Both the position numbers and the translations under genes were made by a program. The notes under the pieces were generated by a model. It saw only the letters and a program-made list of their open reading frames with translations, was not told the origin of the DNA and ran no database searches. A DNA stretch of 64,000 bases from Myxococcales bacterium 68-20 (GTDB lineage: Bacteria; Myxococcota_A; Polyangia; Polyangiales; Polyangiaceae), in assembly GCA_001899635.1 (NCBI GenBank), contig MKVQ01000005.1, forward strand, positions 683,114-747,113, in the 5' to 3' direction. Below, piece by piece: positions 1 to 12,099 of this stretch (within the stretch, counting starts at the first letter, position 1; each line of letters starts with the position of its first letter).

Positions 1-540
1 GTCGCGTGGCAGATCCTCGCGCTCAACACGGAGAAGGCTCACAACCTGAAGGAGCGCTCGCTCGAGGTCATTCGCATCTACCGCAGCCTGCTCGAGGAGG
101 ACGACTCGCTCGCCGAGAACGGCTTCGCCTTCTACCTCGAGGATCCGGCGCTCGTGACGCTGGGCGTCTGCTACGAGAAGAACGCCCGCTTCGCCGGCGG
201 CGCGTATCACCCCGTGCTCCGGCGCCTGGAGGTGTTCTCGGAGGCCCCGATCGCAAAGGCGATCCACGAGCACGAGAGGCTCGCAACGCTGACTCTCGAG
301 GTCGAGGAGAAGGTCGCCGCCGCGGTCGCGAAGCTCCGCGAAAGAGGGCTCGTCAGCCCGTACCTCCGCTCGTTCGTCGTCGCTCGGATCAACCCGCTTC
401 GCTGGATCCAGGGCGACGTCCCGCCCGCCGAGAAGGTCCTCACCACGATGCGCGACCGTGCCGCCAAGTTCAACGCCGAGAAGGTCAAGCAAGAGGACCT
501 CACCCGCATGGGCGGCGGCGTTCCCGACGAAGAAGCCTGA
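1..540 (+). CDS. C-terminal part of a possible ParB-like protein (5' end outside window)
   Basis: The reading frame is open from base 1 to a TGA at 538-540, so 179 residues of a longer protein are visible. They are charged and mostly helical, with the stretch LVSPYLRSFVVARINPLRW near residue 117. The overall look recalls the C-terminal half of ParB/nuclease-like proteins that I associate with Deltaproteobacteria, but the diagnostic N-terminal domain lies outside the window, so this is a weak family guess. A 9-bp perfect hairpin follows the stop at once. The downstream membrane-protein gene starts 232 bp later and is probably a separate unit. Confidence 0.6.
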   Translation, partial: VAWQILALNTEKAHNLKERSLEVIRIYRSLLEEDDSLAENGFAFYLEDPALVTLGVCYEKNARFAGGAYHPVLRRLEVFSEAPIAKAIHEHERLATLTLEVEEKVAAAVAKLRERGLVSPYLRSFVVARINPLRWIQGDVPPAEKVLTTMRDRAAKFNAEKVKQEDLTRMGGGVPDEEA

Positions 541-542
541 AC

Positions 543-565
543 GCGAGCGCGAGGGCCGCGCTCGC
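543..565 (+). terminator. Hairpin just after the stop codon
   Basis: Perfect 9-bp inverted repeat (543-551 with 557-565) and a 5-nt loop, starting 3 nt after the TGA of the preceding gene. No U-tract follows, so intrinsic termination is inferred only from its place and strength. Confidence 0.4.
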
Positions 566-772
566 TGCTCGGGTGCTCGCGTGACGACCGCTCGCGATCA
601 TCCGCGACGTCCTCCCGAGCTCGAGTCGGATGGGCGCGGCGACACCGATCGACCGTCGCACCGGCGAGCACGACCGAACGCGTGCAGCTGCGTGCGCCTC
701 CACGCGAGCGCTCGGGGGCGCGCACGTTGCACGGCGAAAACGCGAAACCGGAAACGCGAAAGGAGCGTCCTC

Positions 773-1684
773 ATGACGACCGAAAACGCTGCTGTGCTCT
801 CGCCGGTGATGGCGGCCGCGCCGCCCGAGCGAGCGGGAAGACTGAGCTGGGGAGGTCTCATCGGCGGCCTCTTCGTCGCCCTCGCCGTATGGGTCCTCCT
901 CACCGTCCTCGGTCTCGCGGTGAGCCTGGCCGCGATCGAGCCCAGCAATCCCGCCGCGTCGCTCCGAGGGGTCGGGACCGCGGCCGGCATCTGGTCCGTC
1001 GTCGCATGGATCGGCGCTCTCTTCGCCGGAGGCGCGGTCGCGGGCCACGCCGCGGGCATCCTCGAGCGTCCGCGCGGAGCCATCCACGGCTTCGTGCTGT
1101 GGTCACTCGCGACCGTGCTCAGCATCTTCCTCGTCGCGGGACTCTTGCGCACCGTCGTTCGAGGCGCACTGGCAACGGCGGAGTCGGCGGTGGCGGCCGC
1201 GGGCGCGGTCGGCGCGGAGGCCGGCCAGGTCCTGGAGCTCGACGTCGGCGCGGTGCTCCGGCCGATCAACAACCGGCTCCTCAGCGAGGGCAGGAGCCCG
1301 ATCTCGCCGGCAGAGGTCCAGGCTGCGCTCCAGGACGTGACGGTCAGCGGCCTTCAGGCAGGGCGGCTCGACAAGAGCGCTATCGTCCGCACCCTCACCG
1401 AGAAGACGTCGCTCTCGCCGGGCGACGCGGACGACCTCGCAGACAGCGTCGTGGCGTGGTTCGACGAGCGCGCCGCCGTCGCGCAGGACGTCCGCGGCGC
1501 CGTGCTGTCGGCCGCAAGCACCACCGGCAAGGCGCTCTGGTGGGTCTTCTTCGGCATGACCCTCGGGCTCGGCGCGTCGCTGATCGGCTCCACGCTCGGA
1601 ACCGGACGCAGGCAGAAGCGAGCGGCTGCGCTCGCCGTCATGGAGCGGCCTCCGCTCGAGACCACACGCGAAGCGCACGCATGA
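773..1684 (+). CDS. Multi-pass membrane protein of unknown function
   Basis: 303 residues. The ATG at 773 is chosen because an AAAGGAG ribosome site lies about 8 nt upstream; the frame is open further upstream but that extension is low-complexity, non-membrane sequence. Four hydrophobic segments are visible (about residues 24-52, 70-95, 110-135 and 255-280), separated by a predicted soluble loop of about 115 residues between segments three and four. The arrangement recalls small YrzE-like membrane proteins, but I do not recognise a defined family. The frame and codon bias are typical of the window. Confidence 0.75.
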   Translation: MTTENAAVLSPVMAAAPPERAGRLSWGGLIGGLFVALAVWVLLTVLGLAVSLAAIEPSNPAASLRGVGTAAGIWSVVAWIGALFAGGAVAGHAAGILERPRGAIHGFVLWSLATVLSIFLVAGLLRTVVRGALATAESAVAAAGAVGAEAGQVLELDVGAVLRPINNRLLSEGRSPISPAEVQAALQDVTVSGLQAGRLDKSAIVRTLTEKTSLSPGDADDLADSVVAWFDERAAVAQDVRGAVLSAASTTGKALWWVFFGMTLGLGASLIGSTLGTGRRQKRAAALAVMERPPLETTREAHA

Positions 1685-1711
1685 AACCTCACCTGGCCCG
1701 CATGGCCGAGC

Positions 1712-2122
1712 TCACCTGATCCGGTCGACGTTCGCCTCCCACTCCTTGCCGTCGAACGGCTCGACCACGAAGCGCGACGCAGCGTCACCATCGAGGCAGC
1801 GGACGTTCACGTCGACGCCGTCCGGGTGCGATCGCGGCGTGTAGAACGGGTGCACGCCGCAGAAGCGGCAGAACGTGTGCTTCGCGACGTGCGTGCCCCA
1901 AGTATACGTGGTGATCGCCTCCGAGCCCGACAAGAGCTCGAATGCGTCCTTCGTGACGATGAGATGAAGGAAGCCCTTCATCCCGCACATGGAGCAGTTG
2001 CAGTCGAGCGCGCGACGCTCGCTCGTGCGCACGCGAAAGCGCACTCGACCGCAATGGCAGCCTCCCTCGAGGAGGAGGCCCGTCGCCTCAGGGCTCGTGG
2101 CGCGCGAGCTCTCGGAGCGCAT
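1712..2122 (-). CDS. GFA-family (glutathione-dependent formaldehyde-activating enzyme/CENP-V) protein
   Basis: 136 residues with the zinc-binding cysteine pattern of the GFA/CENP-V fold: GGCHCGRVRF near residue 20, CNCSMCG near residue 41, and HTFCRFCGVHPFY near residue 82. These enzymes add S-nucleophiles to, or act on, small carbonyl substrates; the exact substrate here is unknown. The only good start is the ATG at 2122, giving a 35-bp overlap with the 3' end of the E1 beta gene, so it is probably the last gene of that leftward operon. Confidence 0.85.
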   Translation of the reverse strand: MRSESSRATSPEATGLLLEGGCHCGRVRFRVRTSERRALDCNCSMCGMKGFLHLIVTKDAFELLSGSEAITTYTWGTHVAKHTFCRFCGVHPFYTPRSHPDGVDVNVRCLDGDAASRFVVEPFDGKEWEANVDRIR

Positions 2123-3155
2123 TCTTGATGCCCTCCTTCTGGGGAACGCTCGCCTGCTCGAGGTTGTCGGAGAGGCCGATCCCCGGAATGTGCGCGCCTG
2201 CGAGGAGCTTCGGCGGCGCGTAGAGCTCGTAGAACAGCTCCTCCACGACGCGACGGATGAGATGCTCGCCGAAGTTCGTCACCTCGGTGTCCTCGTTCAC
2301 GCAGAGCACGCGATGCGTCTTCTTCACGCTCGCCTTGATCGCGTCCCAGTCGTACGGGTGAAGCGAGCGCAGGTCGATGACCTCGACCTCGATCTTCTCG
2401 CTGCTCGCCAGCTCGTCGGCGGCGGCGACGGCCATCGGGACGTTGCGCCCGTACGTGAGCACGGTGACGTCGCGCCCCTCACGAGCGGTGCGCGCCTTTC
2501 CGATCGGGATGTAGAGCTCCTCGAGCTTCGGCCATTCCGGCTTCCACTTGTTCCGCGCCTCGCCGATCGGAGCGTCGATCATCTTCGAGAGCGTCTTGAG
2601 GTCGCCCGGCTCGCCGGGGATCTCCTCGCCGGGGAGCGCCTTCACGCGGAGGAGCGCCTTCGGCTTGAGGAACATGACGGGGTTCGGGTCGACGATCGCG
2701 CTCAGCATCAGGCCGTAGGCATCGCGCGGGTTCGACGGCATCACGATCTTCCACCCCGGCGTCCGCGTCGCCTGAGCGTCGAACGAGTGGGAGTGGTAGA
2801 TGCTGCCGCGGATGCCGGCGCCCACGGGCGTCATCATCACCATCGGCACGTTCCAGTCACCCGCGCTCGCCCAGTAGGTGTTGCCGGCGATCTTGAGGAG
2901 GTCGATGGTGTTGAAGGCGTAGTCGCAGAACTGGATCTCCGCGACCGGACGACGGCCGGCGAGCGCCAGGCCGATCGCCATGCCGATGACCCCGCGCTCG
3001 TCGAGCGGGGTGTTCCACGCGGTCTTCAGGCTCTGCGTTCCGGTGAAGACTCCGCCGAGCGGCGGCCCGACGTCCTCGCCGAAGATGTCGGTGACGCCGA
3101 GGCGCTCCTCTCCGACGTGGAGCGCCATCCGGATCGCTTGAATCATCGTCGCCAT
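2088..3155 (-). CDS. 2-oxoacid dehydrogenase E1 component, beta subunit
   Basis: 355 residues, full length for the transketolase-like E1 beta family. Visible landmarks are FGEDVG near residue 25, the pyrimidine-binding region around residues 50-110, GSIYHSHS, and the C-terminal transketolase domain with LRSLHPYDWD. With E1 alpha it forms the thiamine-diphosphate heterotetramer that decarboxylates pyruvate or branched-chain 2-oxoacids and passes the acyl group to a lipoyl E2. The gene follows E1 alpha after only 3 bp. Substrate cannot be settled from sequence; the branched-chain/acetoin/pyruvate subfamilies are all possible. No E2 or E3 gene is in the window. Confidence 0.93.
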   Translation of the reverse strand: MATMIQAIRMALHVGEERLGVTDIFGEDVGPPLGGVFTGTQSLKTAWNTPLDERGVIGMAIGLALAGRRPVAEIQFCDYAFNTIDLLKIAGNTYWASAGDWNVPMVMMTPVGAGIRGSIYHSHSFDAQATRTPGWKIVMPSNPRDAYGLMLSAIVDPNPVMFLKPKALLRVKALPGEEIPGEPGDLKTLSKMIDAPIGEARNKWKPEWPKLEELYIPIGKARTAREGRDVTVLTYGRNVPMAVAAADELASSEKIEVEVIDLRSLHPYDWDAIKASVKKTHRVLCVNEDTEVTNFGEHLIRRVVEELFYELYAPPKLLAGAHIPGIGLSDNLEQASVPQKEGIKNALRELARHEP

Positions 3156-3158
3156 GTC

Positions 3159-4214
3159 TCAGCTCTCTCCTGCGACGTAGTTCTTGTCGGCAAAGACGTA
3201 GTCCCAGATCGACTCGGGCTTCGGCTGCGGCTCCTCACGAACACGCTTCGATGCCTCGAGCAGTTCCTCGGTGAACCGCGCGCGCATATCATCCATCTCG
3301 CTGCGAGTTCGCAGCTTCCTCTCCTCGAGCTTCTTCTCGAAGCGTGCGAGGCAGTCGACCTCGGTGGTCACGAAGTTCGCTCCCGAAGCGCTCGAGTGGC
3401 CGTTCAGGCGCGAGACCATCGCCTCGAGGAGGTAGGGCTTGCGCTCGGTGCGCACGTAGTCCATCGCCTTCTTGAGCGCGGCCCAGCTCGTCTCGACGTC
3501 GTTGCCGTCGACCGTCGCGGTCGGCATGCCGAACGCCTTGCCGCGATCGGAGACACGCGCCTCGCCGTGCTGCCCGTCCCAGGGGGTCGAGATACCGTAC
3601 TGGTTGTTCGTCACCAGGATGAGGATCGGCAGCTCATGCCCCTTGCGGGAGCTCCACACGAGGCAGGTCGCGAAGTCGCCCTCCGCCGACCCCGCGTCAC
3701 CGCCGGTGACGATGGTGATGCCCTTCGAGCCGACCGCGCGCTGCGCCATCGCCGTGCCGGGCGCGATCGAGTACTGGACCTCGATTGGCGACGACACCGG
3801 CGCGACGTTCCACTTCCTCGCCGAGTAGTGACCGGCGAAGTTGCGGCCCCGCGAGTAGGGATCGGTCGCGGTGTTCTTCATCTGCCGGAGCGCGTCCACC
3901 GGATCGGCTCCCAGCGCGAGGAGCGTGGCGCTCGAGCGGTAGTGCAGATGCAGGTAGTCGTGCTGGAGGCCCGTCCCCTTGTCGGCGAGGAGGCCGAGCG
4001 GAACGTTGAAGGCCTCCTCACCGGGACCGCCGATCCAGAAGTAGCCGTCGCCCTGACGGTACATCGTGATGAGGCGCTCCTCGAGGACGCGCGCCTTGAG
4101 CATCAGCTCGTGGATGCGGAGCTGGAGCTCGGGAGCGAGGTGGTTCTCGGAACCGTGCGAGGTGGCGCTCCCGCTCGCGAGCGAGGAGGAGGCCGATTGA
4201 GCCGTCGTGGACAT
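3159..4214 (-). CDS. 2-oxoacid dehydrogenase E1 component, alpha subunit
   Basis: 351 residues. The thiamine-diphosphate binding motif is present as GGDAGSAEGD followed about 20 residues later by LVTNNQYG (the usual GDG...NN, here GDA). HLHYRSSA and YSRGRNFAGHY match the E1 alpha substrate and phosphorylation-loop regions. The N-terminal 25 residues are Ser/Ala-rich and probably disordered. First gene of the leftward E1 alpha-E1 beta-GFA cluster, divergent from a lipoprotein gene across a 193-bp spacer that contains a strong dyad. Confidence 0.93.
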   Translation of the reverse strand: MSTTAQSASSSLASGSATSHGSENHLAPELQLRIHELMLKARVLEERLITMYRQGDGYFWIGGPGEEAFNVPLGLLADKGTGLQHDYLHLHYRSSATLLALGADPVDALRQMKNTATDPYSRGRNFAGHYSARKWNVAPVSSPIEVQYSIAPGTAMAQRAVGSKGITIVTGGDAGSAEGDFATCLVWSSRKGHELPILILVTNNQYGISTPWDGQHGEARVSDRGKAFGMPTATVDGNDVETSWAALKKAMDYVRTERKPYLLEAMVSRLNGHSSASGANFVTTEVDCLARFEKKLEERKLRTRSEMDDMRARFTEELLEASKRVREEPQPKPESIWDYVFADKNYVAGES

Positions 4215-4295
4215 CAGGCACGCGTTTTACCCCGAGAGCGCCCGGAAATGCCACGCCGGAGACTGCCGCGGTGCGGCGTACGACTCGGACGCGCA

Positions 4296-4321
4296 CGGCG
4301 AGGCCTCGACGGGCCTCGCCG
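4296..4321. promoter_or_regulatory. 9-bp inverted repeat in the divergent E1 alpha/lipoprotein spacer
   Basis: Perfect 9-bp dyad (4296-4304 with 4313-4321) with an 8-nt loop, lying 82 bp upstream of E1 alpha and 87 bp upstream of the rightward lipoprotein gene. It could be an operator or a leader hairpin; no regulator gene is adjacent, so the role is inference. Confidence 0.3.
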
Positions 4322-4407
4322 ACGCGCGTCGTGCGCCGCGAAACGTGCGCGTCGGACGATGACGCAACGGCTGACCTCAGCCGCAGGAACCAGCTATCGT
4401 GACGGGC

Positions 4408-5220
4408 ATGATCCGTCGTCGTCTCCTCGGCGTCGTCCTGGCCGCAGGGGCATGCACACCGTTCGACGAATCGCCGACCACGAGCACCGGCGAAGACGGA
4501 GGCAGCGCTGACGCCGGCGCCGATGCGTCTTCGTTGCCGAGCCCGCGCGACGCGGGCGAATCGCGCGACGCCGGCGACGGAGGCACGGGTGCCGGGTCGC
4601 CGTGCGCAGGCAAGCACGTCGTCTGCGAGGACTTCGACGGGGAGTGGTCAGGCTGGCAGACGGTCACTCACTCGAGCTCGCCGCTGAACGCGGACACCAC
4701 GCGATTCGTCTCTCCACCGAGATCCCTCTCGGTCGAGGTGAACGCGAAGGTGAACGAGAACCATCCGTCGTTCCTCTCGCGGCCTTTCCCCGCCGCGCAG
4801 CGCTTCAGCCTCTCCGCCGACGTCCGCGCCGAGCTCACGGGTGCGCCGGACAGCGAGGTCGACCTCCTCGGCCTCGAGCTCGCTCCCCCCACCGGGATCC
4901 CCACCGAGATCCGCCGCTACTACGTCGCGATCATCGCCAGGTCGGACGGCAACTTCCACCTCGAGGTCAAGATCGAGGCCCCGGTCCAGCCGGTCGATAT
5001 GTCCGTCGAGCTGGCCCCGATCCCCGCAGACTTCACCCGCATCTCGATCGACCTCGACCTCGCAGCGGGGACGATCGTCGGCGCCGCCGGCCCAGTGCAA
5101 CAGGCGAGGCCCGTCACGACGGCGTCCAGCATGAGCGGCACGCTCGTCGTCGGCGCTGCCTGGGCCGCGAACTCCCGGGGGACCTACGCGATCAACGTCG
5201 ACAACGTGGTCCTCGACTGA
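4408..5220 (+). CDS. Secreted lipoprotein with a probable concanavalin/LamG-like domain
   Basis: 270 residues from the ATG at 4408 (a GTG at 4399 is the alternative). The signal peptide MIRRRLLGVVLAAGAC ends in a lipobox cysteine. A disordered linker rich in Gly, Asp and Ala follows (to about residue 65). The C-terminal 200 residues begin with CEDFDGEW and look like an all-beta, carbohydrate-binding-type jelly roll (repeated amphipathic strands, terminal NVDNVVLD). This layout is common in myxobacterial surface lipoproteins; no catalytic residues are evident. A hairpin follows the stop directly. Confidence 0.75.
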   Translation: MIRRRLLGVVLAAGACTPFDESPTTSTGEDGGSADAGADASSLPSPRDAGESRDAGDGGTGAGSPCAGKHVVCEDFDGEWSGWQTVTHSSSPLNADTTRFVSPPRSLSVEVNAKVNENHPSFLSRPFPAAQRFSLSADVRAELTGAPDSEVDLLGLELAPPTGIPTEIRRYYVAIIARSDGNFHLEVKIEAPVQPVDMSVELAPIPADFTRISIDLDLAAGTIVGAAGPVQQARPVTTASSMSGTLVVGAAWAANSRGTYAINVDNVVLD

Positions 5221-5240
5221 GTGGCCGCCGGCACGGCCAC
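5221..5240 (+). terminator. Hairpin directly after the stop codon
   Basis: Perfect 7-bp stem (5221-5227 with 5234-5240), 6-nt loop, abutting the TGA of the lipoprotein gene. No U-tract. Confidence 0.4.
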
Positions 5241-5336
5241 GTTTACGGGAGATTTCCGCAGGTGGCGGCCGCCCTCCGGGTCGCCCCAAAATTCCCCCGC
5301 GATCGCCCAAAACCGATACGATCGAGGTCGAGCGCT

Positions 5337-6617
5337 ATGAGCGAAGATCTCATGCTGCCGCAGGTGCCCGAGGCGAAGCCGGAAGATCCGGAGGACGTCT
5401 CGTGGGCGCTGTCGACGGCGGAAGCGATGTGGGCCCGCGGCGATCACTCCGAAGGCATCAAGTGGGTGCGTCGTGCTGCCGAGGCAGCCTCCGAAGCGGA
5501 GAAGGACGCTCGCGCGCTCGAGCTCGCGAAGGCCGCGGCGGATCTCACCGGGCTCGTCACACGGCAGACGAGCCGCGCGTCGATTGACCTCGAAGAGGTC
5601 GACCCGATGTCCGAGCCCGCACCTCCTCCCGTCCCGCCGGCACGGCATGCCACGCCCCCGAAGCCGCCGCCGAAGCCGAGCGGCGTCGCTGCGCCGAGGC
5701 CGCTGCCGACGTCGGTCACGAAGCTGGTCGCGACGCCGAGCCGGCCGCCGGCTCCCCTGCCCTCGCGAACGTCCCAGCCACCGGCGCCGCGAGCCTCGCA
5801 GCCGCCGAAGGGCAAGCCGCTCGGCACGAACACGCCGAGCAAGCCCGCGAGCGTCCGCCCCGGCGCGTCGACGAAGAAGAGCTCGCGGAAGTCCCGCGAG
5901 CACCTCGACGCGGAGGCACGCGAGGCGCAACAGGTCGCCGACGCCTCGCAACAGGTCGCGGCCGACGACGGCGCTGCCGGCAACCTGCTCTCCGCCGACA
6001 CCGCCGAGACCGCGGCGATCGACATCCCGATGCTGCGCCCCCGTCCGGAGATCGGGAACAACGAGCCCACGTTCGTCGGACGCATGAGCGACCTCACGAA
6101 GCCGACGGGCCGCTCGACCGACGAGTGGGACGCGTCGCCGACCGAGAACCTGACGGGTGACGAGCTTGCGTTCGCCGACGGCGATCGCAAGACCGTGGTC
6201 GGCGCACCGCCGACCGACTTCAAGTCGACGATGCAAAGCTTCCCGCGCCCCGGCGGAAAGGCTGTGGCGGCGGCGGTCCCGAACAAGGGGTCCCCGAACA
6301 AGGGCGGCCCGAACAAGGCGGACGGCGTTCGGCCCGCGTCGAATGCTCCCGTGACGGTCGCCGGGTCGATGCTCGCGCACGACGGCAGCGCTCCGCCGGC
6401 CGCGCCAGTCCCGCGCCGAACGAGCATCACGAACGAGCAGCACGACCCAGGCATCGCGACGTCGCAGGCGGTGCGCGTCGTGGTCTGGCGCGACGCGAAC
6501 GGCGTTCATGTCGCGCCCGCGGGCACGGTCGTGTCCGCGATCACGGTGGACGCGATGCTCGTCGCCCTCGAGCCCAACGCCGACTTGACGGCTTGGCTCA
6601 CGCAGAAGGGACGCTGA
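5337..6617 (+). CDS. Proline-rich protein of unknown function with helical N-terminus
   Basis: 426 residues; the ATG at 5337 begins the credible protein although the frame is open upstream. Residues 1-75 are acidic and helical and may form a TPR-like pair (ALSTAEAMWARGDHSEG). Residues 85-200 are low-complexity Pro/Ala/Ser/Lys. The acidic middle repeats PNKGSPNKGGPNK near residue 320. The last 55 residues form a compact alpha/beta piece (VRVVVWRDANGVHVAPAG). No family recognised. No signal peptide or membrane segment, so it is probably cytoplasmic. Confidence 0.75.
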   Translation: MSEDLMLPQVPEAKPEDPEDVSWALSTAEAMWARGDHSEGIKWVRRAAEAASEAEKDARALELAKAAADLTGLVTRQTSRASIDLEEVDPMSEPAPPPVPPARHATPPKPPPKPSGVAAPRPLPTSVTKLVATPSRPPAPLPSRTSQPPAPRASQPPKGKPLGTNTPSKPASVRPGASTKKSSRKSREHLDAEAREAQQVADASQQVAADDGAAGNLLSADTAETAAIDIPMLRPRPEIGNNEPTFVGRMSDLTKPTGRSTDEWDASPTENLTGDELAFADGDRKTVVGAPPTDFKSTMQSFPRPGGKAVAAAVPNKGSPNKGGPNKADGVRPASNAPVTVAGSMLAHDGSAPPAAPVPRRTSITNEQHDPGIATSQAVRVVVWRDANGVHVAPAGTVVSAITVDAMLVALEPNADLTAWLTQKGR

Positions 6618-6870
6618 GCCGTCAACGGCTCTCTTCTGCTCGCGACGCGCGACCCGCGACGCGAACGGCAGAAGTCCCTCCGCGAAAAAGTTTCGCTCGT
6701 CGGCGGGCAAGCAGAGCCGGAACAAAAACGACTCCTCGACGGTCGGAGCCCGCGGAAATCCCCGGCGAATCCCCGCGGGGCACACGACGAGATCCCTCCC
6801 CCGTCCGCCCGGAGGAACGTCCCCGCATAGATACGCTCGGGGTCCGGCCCGTGCTAGAAGAGGCGATCGT

Positions 6871-9702
<2,832 letters not shown>

Positions 9703-9708
9703 GCGGAG

Positions 9709-9741
9709 AAGCGTGGCACGCCGATCGTGCGTGCCACGCTT
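9709..9741 (+). terminator. 13-bp perfect hairpin after sucA
   Basis: Perfect 13-bp stem (9709-9721 with 9729-9741) and a 7-nt loop, beginning 7 nt after the sucA stop. It lies between convergent genes and could serve both; no U-tract follows on the + strand. Confidence 0.55.
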
Positions 9742-9827
9742 GAGCTCCAGCGGGAGAGAGGCTCACGATGAACGGTCGAACGTGATGGATCGCCATCCAT
9801 CGCGTATCGACCGTTGTCGCGTCAGCG

Positions 9828-10436
9828 TCAGAACGAAACGCCGGCCCAGAGGCGCGGCTCCCACTGCGAGATCACACCCACGGTCGTCGAGCTCGTCGTC
9901 GTGAACGCGAGAGGCGTGACGCCGATCACCATGGGGCCGAGCGGGAACTGCGCGCCCATCCCGTAGCGAAGGCCGTACGCGTTCGTGTCACTGAAGAAGT
10001 CACTCTTGAAGTCGAACCACGTGTGGTGAGGAACGAACGTGAAGAGCACCTCGAAGTGGCGGCCGGCTTCGAGCGCGAGCTCGACGACGACCCCGAACGA
10101 GACGTGAATCGCATCGACGTTCTCGTACCGGCGACCTTCGATCCCGAGATCGAGTCGTGACCTCCGCCCGATCCGCAGCCGATAGAGCCCGTCGACCTCG
10201 CCGGCCCATCCGCTCGCCACATCGGGACGTGCGAGCGTGAGTGACGAAGCGAGGGCGACGCGAATGGTCGCCACACGCGAGGCTCCGTCGTCCTGCTTCT
10301 TTGCGTCCGTCGGCGATGCCGGCCGCGACACGACCTCGACCGGCGAGCGCGACGGGCGGCTGCAAGCCTCGCACCCCACCAGATCGATAGGGATAGCCGC
10401 CCAGTCCTTCGGCTTTTCCCGTGGCCGAGGACGCAT
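9828..10436 (-). CDS. Probable outer-membrane beta-barrel protein, small
   Basis: 202 residues from the ATG at 10436. After a basic/polar N-terminus the protein becomes alternating strands from about residue 70 (YRLRIGRRSRLDLGIEGRRY, FGVVVELALEAGRHFEVLF, YGLRYGMGAQFPLGP) and ends RLWAGVSF, with the terminal Phe typical of Bam-inserted barrels. A clear signal peptide is missing from the chosen start, so either the start is wrong or export is unusual. Divergent from the mechanosensitive-channel gene with about 105 bp between starts. Confidence 0.55.
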   Translation of the reverse strand: MRPRPREKPKDWAAIPIDLVGCEACSRPSRSPVEVVSRPASPTDAKKQDDGASRVATIRVALASSLTLARPDVASGWAGEVDGLYRLRIGRRSRLDLGIEGRRYENVDAIHVSFGVVVELALEAGRHFEVLFTFVPHHTWFDFKSDFFSDTNAYGLRYGMGAQFPLGPMVIGVTPLAFTTTSSTTVGVISQWEPRLWAGVSF

Positions 10437-10541
10437 TCGCGTATCCCCATACGCACAGCTACGCGCGTATCGGGCTTCACACTGTCGCGCTCGTTCGAGC
10501 CCTTGACGCGCCCGCTCCAGCTGGTGCCTGATGCGCGCCGG

Positions 10542-12086
10542 ATGCAACACGAAGTGTTCTGGGCACTTGGCCTGTTCTTGGCGATCGTCGTGGTCGCCGC
10601 GCTCGTGAACCGCTTCAACGCCGCCCACCGCCTCCGCGTTCGACGCGTCGTCATCCTCTTCGTCCTCTACGTTGCGGCCTTCGCCCTGCACTTGGCGCTC
10701 GACGCCGCCGGAGCGAAGGTCTGGTCGTCTCGGGTCCTCGTCGGCGCGGAGCTCCTCAAGGCGTTCACGATGGTGAATCTCGGGGCGACCGCGACGTTCT
10801 CGGTGCTCCTCCCGCTCACCAGCGTGGCGTTGCCGATGATCGCGAGCGATCTGCTCGTCGGCGTCGGCTACATCGCCGCGACCCTCGGTGTCCTCTCCAC
10901 CCACGGCCTCAACCCGACCGGAGCGCTCGCCTCGGCGGCAGTCGTCAGCGCCGTGCTCGCGATCTCGCTCCAGAGCACGCTCGGGAACATCCTCGGCGGC
11001 GTCGCCCTCCAGCTCGACGGATCGATCCACGAAGGCGACTGGATCCAGCTCGACAACGGCAGGCAGGGACGCGTCCACGCGATCCGCTGGCGCCACACCG
11101 TCCTCGAGACGCGCGACTGGTCGACCATCATCGTGCCGAACGCGCAGCTGCTCGCGAACAACATCATGATCCTCGGCAAGCGGGGCGGACGCGGCGTCCC
11201 GCAGCGGCAGTGGATCTGGTTCAACGTCGACTTCCGCTTTCCGCCGACGAAGGTGGTCAAGACCGTCACCGATGCGCTCTGCTCCGCGCCCATCGCCGGC
11301 GTCGCCACCGACCCGGCGCCGGACGTCGTCTGCATGGACTTCGCCAAGGCCAACGGCGATAGCTTCGCCAGCTATGCCGTTCGTTACTGGCTCCCCGACA
11401 TGAACCAGACCGACTCGACGGCCTCGCGCGTCCGCGCGCGCGTCTTCACGTCACTCCGGCGTGCAGGCATCCCCCTCGCGCTCCCCGCGGCCACGACCTG
11501 GATCCAGGTCGACAACGACGAGCGGCAGCAGCGCAAGAAGGAGCGCCAGGTGTCCGAGCGCTTCGACGTGCTCCGCAACCTGCCCCTGTTCCGCTCGCTC
11601 ACCGACGAGGAGGTCAGGACCCTCGCCGCAGGTCTGAGCCACGTGATCTACACTGCCGGCGAGGTCTGCACGCGCCAGGGCGCCGTCGCCCACTGGCTCT
11701 ACATCCTCACCTCGGGCACGGTGGAGATCCGGACATCGATCGATCCCGACGGCGCGGACGGCCCTGCGCTGCCGACGTCGAAGGTGGTGAACCGACTGAC
11801 CGCCCCGGAGGTCTTCGGCGAGATGGGCTTGATCACCGGCCAGTCTCGCACCGCCGACGTCGTCGCGACCACCGACGTCGATTGCTACCGCCTCGACCGA
11901 GAGACGTTCGAGAAGATCCTGCTCGCACGACCGGAGATCGCGACGGAGCTCTCCGACCGCCTCGCCAAGCGTCGCGTCGAGCTCATCGCCGTGCGCGACG
12001 GTCTCGACGAGAAGGCCCTGCTCGCACGCCAGTCGATGGAGCGCGACCAGATCCTCGGCGCGATCCGTTCCTTCTTCAGCCTCTGA
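10542..12086 (+). CDS. MscS-family mechanosensitive channel with C-terminal cyclic-nucleotide-binding domain
   Basis: 514 residues from the ATG at 10542 (an in-frame TTG at 10503 is possible). Four membrane segments occupy about residues 6-145. The MscS pore/beta-domain signature follows: LAISLQSTLGNILGG then HEGDWIQLD and STIIVPNAQLL. A cNMP-binding domain follows from about residue 345 (LFRSLTDEEVRTLAAGL, FGEMGLITGQSRTADVVA). Such channels gate on membrane tension and can be tuned by cyclic nucleotides; ligand here is unknown. The next gene starts 13 bp after the stop and is probably co-transcribed. Confidence 0.92.
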   Translation: MQHEVFWALGLFLAIVVVAALVNRFNAAHRLRVRRVVILFVLYVAAFALHLALDAAGAKVWSSRVLVGAELLKAFTMVNLGATATFSVLLPLTSVALPMIASDLLVGVGYIAATLGVLSTHGLNPTGALASAAVVSAVLAISLQSTLGNILGGVALQLDGSIHEGDWIQLDNGRQGRVHAIRWRHTVLETRDWSTIIVPNAQLLANNIMILGKRGGRGVPQRQWIWFNVDFRFPPTKVVKTVTDALCSAPIAGVATDPAPDVVCMDFAKANGDSFASYAVRYWLPDMNQTDSTASRVRARVFTSLRRAGIPLALPAATTWIQVDNDERQQRKKERQVSERFDVLRNLPLFRSLTDEEVRTLAAGLSHVIYTAGEVCTRQGAVAHWLYILTSGTVEIRTSIDPDGADGPALPTSKVVNRLTAPEVFGEMGLITGQSRTADVVATTDVDCYRLDRETFEKILLARPEIATELSDRLAKRRVELIAVRDGLDEKALLARQSMERDQILGAIRSFFSL

Positions 12087-12099
12087 GGAGACCTTCGTC

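Noticed and set aside
3665-3740. GDA instead of GDG in the E1 alpha thiamine motif taken as loss of activity
   Set aside because: This substitution occurs in active E1 alpha subunits, and the Asp and downstream Asn-Asn are intact.
1989-4511. An 840-residue plus-strand frame across the E1 genes
   Set aside because: Overlaps two clear E1 subunit genes on the other strand and has no recognisable domain.
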